Shown here: piece by piece, positions 6,137 to 9,468 of the stretch
How the letters are laid out: every line of letters starts with the position of its first letter
Position numbering within the stretch: the first letter of the stretch is position 1
DNA from: Psychromonas sp.
GTDB taxonomy: Bacteria; Pseudomonadota; Gammaproteobacteria; Enterobacterales; Psychromonadaceae
NCBI GenBank assembly: GCA_023145575.1
Contig: JAGLDN010000310.1
Location: 1 to 9,468, forward strand
Length of the DNA: 9,468 nt
Direction: 5' to 3'
Notes under the pieces: model-generated
What the model saw: only the letters and a program-made list of their open reading frames with translations
Databases searched by the model: none
What the model was told of the DNA's origin: nothing
Program-made: the position numbers and the translations under genes

Positions 6137-6649
6137 TTATTTTTTTAAGGAAATTTTATCTCGAGTACCCTTTAATTCCGAGTACCCTTTAGCTAAATCT
6201 ATAGAACCATCAGCAAATTTTTTTCTACGTTCAGCTAATCTTATCTGTAGGGGATCCATTTTTCTATCCTCTGGTTTATCCTTTTGACTACACCATTCAA
6301 TAAATGATAATGCTGACCAACCAGTTGTTGGGCGGATCGCGGGATTAGGCAACATGGGTTGTGAAGGTAGACAAGGGCGCGCTGGGCTAGCACAGTGAAC
6401 ACCCATAAATTGAGGCCTAGATGGGTGTGTGTAACCTTGAACGTCATTGTCATTCCACGCGACTGGTTTGCCTAAGTGATCTAAACAGGTTAACTTGTTC
6501 ATCGGACCCAACCAATGGCTGCCATCAATTGCCCAAGCATTTCTATCCGAGATGTATGCAACCGAAACCATCTTTGGATCATAAATATATTCATCTGGCA
6601 TGATCCAACCAACGTGCTGACAGTATCGATTATGTAATGGTAATACCAT
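6137..6649 (-). CDS. hypothetical protein with a Trp/His-rich start and Cys/Pro-rich centre
   Basis: I do not recognise this 170-residue protein. The N-terminal half is rich in aromatic residues and histidine (W15, W39, W46, W65; H6, H12, H45, H58). Residues 75-110 hold Cys86, Cys93 and eight prolines, a low-helix linker such as RPQFMGVHCASPARPCLP. Cys10, Cys55 and Cys120 bring the total to five. From 124 on it is charged and helical (PLQIRLAERRKKFADGS). No signal peptide or membrane helix is seen. AAGG eight bases before the ATG supports the start. The last 14 residues arise from a frame-shifting 17-bp tandem duplication, so the ancestral protein probably ended near residue 158. It is first of the three-gene minus-strand group. 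Reading-frame integrity and a ribosome binding site are the main support. Confidence 0.62.
   Translation of the reverse strand: MVLPLHNRYCQHVGWIMPDEYIYDPKMVSVAYISDRNAWAIDGSHWLGPMNKLTCLDHLGKPVAWNDNDVQGYTHPSRPQFMGVHCASPARPCLPSQPMLPNPAIRPTTGWSALSFIEWCSQKDKPEDRKMDPLQIRLAERRKKFADGSIDLAKGYSELKGTRDKISLKK
6158..6191. repeat. 17-bp tandem duplication inside a gene
   Basis: Two adjacent 17-bp units, 6158-6174 and 6175-6191, agree at 15 of 17 positions. Both contain CGAGTACCCTTTA and differ only at their third and fourth bases. Seventeen is not a multiple of three, so the coding frame shifts between the copies: the minus-strand gene reads AKGYSEL and then KGTRD through the same DNA. Confidence 0.85.
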
Positions 6650-6738
6650 GATATTCGCCTTGTTGTGTAAGAGATTAAGGTCACCTAATAGACAAACGAA
6701 GCAATAATTTCACAGTTATTATCTCTTGTTAAATTGAC

Positions 6739-6767
6739 TTTATAAGCGGCTTGTAAATTTAAGTTAA
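6739..6767 (-). promoter_or_regulatory. candidate promoter of the three-gene unknown locus
   Basis: On the minus strand, TTAACT (6767-6762) and TATAAA (6744-6739) are separated by exactly 17 bp, each one or two mismatches from consensus. Transcription would start near 6732, about 80 bases before the ATG at 6649, and no gene lies between. This is the best sigma-70-like pair upstream of that gene. Confidence 0.4.
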
Positions 6768-6835
6768 TTAAAGATTTTATTTTCTATAATGGTATATATT
6801 TAGACCAGTGATTAGAATTTTTGTGACAAAATAGT

Positions 6836-6855
6836 TAAAAATAACTTCCGTTATT
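6836..6855 (-). terminator. weak hairpin terminator candidate downstream of yccA
   Basis: Read on the minus strand, AATAAC-GGAA-GTTATT (6855-6840) forms a 6-bp stem closed by a GNRA-type tetraloop, and the stem is followed by further Ts, giving five in a row before AAC. It lies about 110 bases after the yccA stop and before the promoter candidate of the next gene, a sensible place for a terminator. The stem is short and AT-rich, so efficiency would be low. Confidence 0.3.
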
Positions 6856-6876
6856 AAGTAGTAGCATGCGATAAAG

Positions 6877-6902
6877 CTTTGGTATCTTTGGTATCTTTGG
6901 TA
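6877..6902. repeat. 9-bp tandem repeat, nearly three copies
   Basis: CTTTGGTAT occurs at 6877-6885 and 6886-6894, and a third copy, CTTTGGTA, at 6895-6902. It is non-coding, between yccA and the unknown locus. A repeat of this type can change copy number by slippage. No regulatory role is evident. Confidence 0.85.
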
Positions 6903-6904
6903 AC

Positions 6905-6960
6905 TATCAATGACAATAAGTTTTCTGTAACATCTTACTGGTTATTGGCTGACATTGATA
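6905..6960. repeat. imperfect inverted repeat just downstream of yccA
   Basis: TATCAATG (6905-6912) pairs with CATTGATA (6953-6960). After a 1/5-base asymmetric bulge, CAATAA (6914-6919) pairs with TTATTG (6942-6947). A 14-bp interrupted stem with a 22-base loop results, starting 5 bp after the yccA stop in transcript order. It could protect or end the yccA mRNA 3' end, but no T-run follows. Confidence 0.55.
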
Positions 6961-6964
6961 TTAA

Positions 6965-7621
6965 TTAGTCATCAATAATGTTTAATAATACCAGTAAGTT
7001 AACAAACAAGTTAAATATATTTAAATATAAGGAAACGGTTGCACGAATATAATTGGTTTCGCCTCCATTTATGATGCGGCTTGTATCAAATAAGATGAAG
7101 CCGGACATAAGCAGAACAACAATGCTACTTATTACAACTTGCATTATTGGAATTTGCAGGAAGATATTAGCAATTATTGCAATGATAACAGCAATCATGC
7201 CTGCCATCAAGAATCCACCCATAAATGAGAAGTCTTTCTTTGTGGTTAAGACATATGCTGATAAAGCAAAAAAGATAAGCGCGGTTGATCCTAACGCTTG
7301 CATGATAAGTGATGCCCCGTTTTGCATTGCAAGGTAGTGATTAAGCATGTTGCCAAGTGATGCGCCAAGAACACCTGTAAACATGAACACCCAAAAAAGC
7401 CCTTTGCTTGTATCTGCAGTTTTTGAAACAACAAATAACAGAACAAAACCAATTATCATTAAAACTAACGAAGTAATTGGACCAATTTGCATGATAGTTG
7501 CGACTGTTGCTGTAAATGCTGAGAAAGCCAGTGTCATTCCAAGTAACATGTACGTATTTTTCAATACCTTGTTTATCGTAATTTCAGAAGATCTTATCTG
7601 TGTTGAAAATAGTTGATTCAT
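6965..7621 (-). CDS. yccA: Bax-inhibitor-1 family inner-membrane protein YccA
   Basis: YccA is a multi-span inner-membrane protein. In E. coli it is a substrate of FtsH and modulates that protease's attack on membrane proteins. The 218 residues align along their length with E. coli YccA (219), including KVLKNTYMLL (18-27), SAYVLTTKKDFSFMGG (121-136), ANIFLQIP (151-158) and NGGETNYIRATVSLY (185-199). Seven helices are visible, at about 23-43, 50-66, 75-95, 105-126, 136-155, 158-178 and 196-216. The BI-1 signature GFILFDTSRII (174-184) holds D179. The second aspartate of the BI-1 pH-sensing pair is N201. The N-terminal 20 residues are polar and cytoplasmic, the part FtsH recognises in E. coli. 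GGGAG seven bases before the ATG supports the start. Confidence 0.93.
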   Translation of the reverse strand: MNQLFSTQIRSSEITINKVLKNTYMLLGMTLAFSAFTATVATIMQIGPITSLVLMIIGFVLLFVVSKTADTSKGLFWVFMFTGVLGASLGNMLNHYLAMQNGASLIMQALGSTALIFFALSAYVLTTKKDFSFMGGFLMAGMIAVIIAIIANIFLQIPIMQVVISSIVVLLMSGFILFDTSRIINGGETNYIRATVSLYLNIFNLFVNLLVLLNIIDD

Positions 7622-7924
7622 TGTTTTCTCCCAAGCTATAAAATTTATGGACTTATATATTACATATTTTTGTCATGTATTACCAGTAAAATCGAGATTA
7701 AATAATATGAATTTTTATAACTCAACAATTAGTTTAGTATAGTTTTTCTTATTATGTTATTTTGATTTTTTTATGTCTATTCTATTCTAAAAAATAGATC
7801 AAGATGCTTTGTCAGCTATTTGCAAGATGTTCATTTTAAGGCGTAATTAACGATTTTTCTATCCAAGTCCTGTTGATGCGACAAAATTAAACCAGTTAAG
7901 CGTGATAGCCCTAATGTATTTATT
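7622..7924. other. AT-rich gap between yccA and the DUF3943 gene
   Basis: About 300 bp with no gene supported on either strand. The yccA promoter should lie in the 7622-7740 part, where the minus strand has several TATA-like hexamers (for example near 7653-7660) but no clear -35 partner. A short TCTATT (7781-7786)/AATAGA (7793-7798) hairpin is not followed by a T-run in the minus direction, so termination of the DUF3943 transcript is unexplained. The size of the gap suggests the two genes are transcribed separately. Confidence 0.5.
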
Positions 7925-9328
7925 TTATAAAGACCCTTCTCCGTTACCAAAGCGATAGATCACCCTGACACTATATTGATCATCATTTTGATAAGTGTTT
8001 TTTGTGTAGTAATGCCGCCAGTCAGTTTGCGCTGCAAATTTATTATTTATTTTATAATGTAGACCTAATCCACCATTAACAACAAAACGCCTCCCATCAG
8101 AATCTTTATTTATCATTAAGTCTCCAAATCCTGCGGTTAGAAATGGGCGTAAATTGCCATTTGCATTTAAGTAGTATTGTGAATCTAAGCCGTAATCTTC
8201 GTATGCTACAGGGCCTTTATTCGTTGATGATTTTGCATTTGCGCGAGCGTACGAAAGACGAGAAGAAAAGCTTCTCGAAAAATATAATCCCAAAGAATAT
8301 TGATAGCCTAAAGAAGATTTCAATTCGAGATCTTTGTCAAAGTTAAACCAAACGGTACCGATTGACGCACCAATAATACTCGTATTAACAGGATCAATGG
8401 CATTTATGTTTAATGAATGATCCTTAAGCCTGTCTTTAGTGATATCAGATGATGCTTTACTCCCATCAGACCCATAAGTATAACTGACTTTAAAACCTAT
8501 TTTAGTGTCTGTTTTTTGACTATTAGGTAGTTTATTTTCTTGAAGGGTGAAATAGCCTGTGCCAGCCTTGAGAATATCGGTTCCAAAAAGGTAATTAATA
8601 TTACGTCCGATGGAATCAATGGGATCAAGTAAAAAGAGTGATATATTGCCAAGTATTTTTGAGTTCATCACTTTAGCATCATTAAGCCAAATATCTTTTT
8701 CGGTTTTAAGAGTCCATTCACCATAAACCCAGCCGAAAACAGGCGTGACAACAAGGTCTTGTACAGAAGGAACTTCTGCAAATGCTTCGATGCCATATTC
8801 CCAATAAAAGGTAGACATCATTGTTGAATATAAAAAGGAATCCCACTGTCGATAGCCTGATTTTCTTGCTGCCATGTAAAATACGCCGCCAAAATAGGGG
8901 TGACCTATATAGTTTAAAAACATATCATCACGATCCCAAACAGGCCCTTCTGTTACGTTATCTATCCATTTGTCAAAAACATTTCGAGCATCATCTTTAT
9001 CCCATTTAGTGACTGACTCAGGCATCGCATATAAGGCAGCAGCAACACCAAAACCTAGACCTATTACTGTGTATGTCTGATTCAATAGTCGAGTTGAGTC
9101 TTCACCGTTGGGCGCATGGAAAAGTGAAATTTTATAAGGATTTTTATAAAAAGAGGGATCGATATCCTTGTCTTCCCACACAGAGTTGGTCGGTTTTATT
9201 CGATAAGGTACTTCTTTAATTGTTTTGTTTTCTTTTTTAGAAGGCTCTTTTGCTTGCGCATTGATTGTTACAGAAAGTAAAATGAAACAGAGTATATTTT
9301 TAATAAATGCATGTGTATATATTTTCAT
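7925..9328 (-). CDS. DUF3943 outer-membrane beta-barrel protein
   Basis: This is a 467-residue protein of unknown role, predicted to sit in the outer membrane. A signal peptide (MKIYTHAFIKNILCFILLS core) ends at AQA|KEP after residue 26. Residues about 130-210 carry the DUF3943 pattern: YIGHPYFGGVFYMAARKSGY (140-159), DSFLYSTMMSTFYWEYG (163-179) and AFAEVPSVQDLVVTPVFGW (182-200). From about 275 the chain alternates polar and hydrophobic residues in the manner of a beta-barrel (IGFKVSYTYG, SLGYQYSLGLYF, VNGGLGLHYKI), ending with YSVRVIYRF. A 7-residue tail follows F460, so the usual C-terminal aromatic is not last. The ribosome binding site is weak (GGA, 12 bases away). The start is supported by the signal peptide. 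Confidence 0.85.
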   Translation of the reverse strand: MKIYTHAFIKNILCFILLSVTINAQAKEPSKKENKTIKEVPYRIKPTNSVWEDKDIDPSFYKNPYKISLFHAPNGEDSTRLLNQTYTVIGLGFGVAAALYAMPESVTKWDKDDARNVFDKWIDNVTEGPVWDRDDMFLNYIGHPYFGGVFYMAARKSGYRQWDSFLYSTMMSTFYWEYGIEAFAEVPSVQDLVVTPVFGWVYGEWTLKTEKDIWLNDAKVMNSKILGNISLFLLDPIDSIGRNINYLFGTDILKAGTGYFTLQENKLPNSQKTDTKIGFKVSYTYGSDGSKASSDITKDRLKDHSLNINAIDPVNTSIIGASIGTVWFNFDKDLELKSSLGYQYSLGLYFSRSFSSRLSYARANAKSSTNKGPVAYEDYGLDSQYYLNANGNLRPFLTAGFGDLMINKDSDGRRFVVNGGLGLHYKINNKFAAQTDWRHYYTKNTYQNDDQYSVRVIYRFGNGEGSL

Positions 9329-9468
9329 TTTTAAATTTATCCATATTTATAAACGAGATATTTTTATTTAAGACTAATTAAATTGTGTTATCAATATAAA
9401 AGCATCTATAACATCAATCTAATATGGCTATATTAAACTGATTTAATGAAAATAAAAAAAAAAAATTT
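9329..9468. other. upstream region of the DUF3943 gene
   Basis: Non-coding and over 80% AT. It contains a 16-bp near-palindrome, TAATATGGCTATATTA (9420-9435), broken only by one G-T pair. This lies about 92 bp before the start of the DUF3943 gene and could be an operator. A run of 12 A residues (9454-9465) ends the window, reading as a T-tract for a transcript leaving leftward. No convincing -35/-10 pair is seen. Confidence 0.4.

Noticed and set aside
6499..6684. Minus-strand frame of 61 codons overlapping the start of the 6137-6649 gene.
   Set aside because: Different frame over the same DNA, no ribosome binding site, and the longer frame is better supported.
7053..7616. Two open frames on the + strand (7053-7337 and 7347-7616).
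   Set aside because: Both are the complementary strand of yccA, a clearly recognised gene, and their products have no recognisable features.
9454..9465. Run of 12 A residues, possibly part of a terminator for a gene to the right.
   Set aside because: The window ends three bases later, so no stem can be assessed.

Overview
The window reads as chromosomal DNA of an AT-rich gammaproteobacterium. The Moa/Mod proteins and the YccA protein align closely, by eye and from memory, with their E. coli counterparts. The low GC and Lys/Ile/Asn-rich proteins would suit a marine or cold-adapted genus of the Moritella, Psychromonas or Colwellia kind, but that placement is inference.

Region 1 (191-4981, + strand) is a compact eight-gene operon, mobA-moaB-moaC-moaD-moaE-modA-modB-modC. 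ModA, ModB and ModC form the molybdate ABC importer. MoaC makes cyclic pyranopterin monophosphate. MoaD and MoaE form molybdopterin synthase. MoaB belongs to the molybdopterin-adenylating family, and MobA attaches GMP to give the bis-MGD cofactor. From moaB onward the genes are separated by at most 2 bp or overlap, so one transcript with translational coupling is likely. moaA, moeA, moeB and modE are not in the window, so the pathway must be completed elsewhere. modC ends in four consecutive in-frame stop codons.

Region 2 (5107-6649, - strand) holds three small genes I do not recognise: a protein with a Trp/His-rich start and a Cys/Pro-rich centre (6137-6649), an acidic soluble-looking protein with a strong ribosome binding site (5618-6091), and a small two-helix membrane protein (5107-5490). 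They point the same way and may form a transcription unit, although promoter-like sequences lie before each. A 17-bp tandem duplication near the 3' end of the first gene appears to have shifted its frame and extended the protein. This is the part of the window most likely to hide something undescribed.

Region 3 (6650-6964) is non-coding. It carries a promoter candidate for region 2, a weak hairpin terminator candidate, a 9-bp tandem repeat and a 56-bp imperfect inverted repeat.

Region 4 (6965-9328, - strand) holds yccA, a seven-helix Bax-inhibitor-1 family inner-membrane protein known in E. coli as a substrate and modulator of the FtsH protease. Upstream of it is a DUF3943 outer-membrane beta-barrel protein with a signal peptide. 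The 302-bp gap between them suggests separate transcription. No RNA genes, CRISPR arrays or complete mobile elements were seen.
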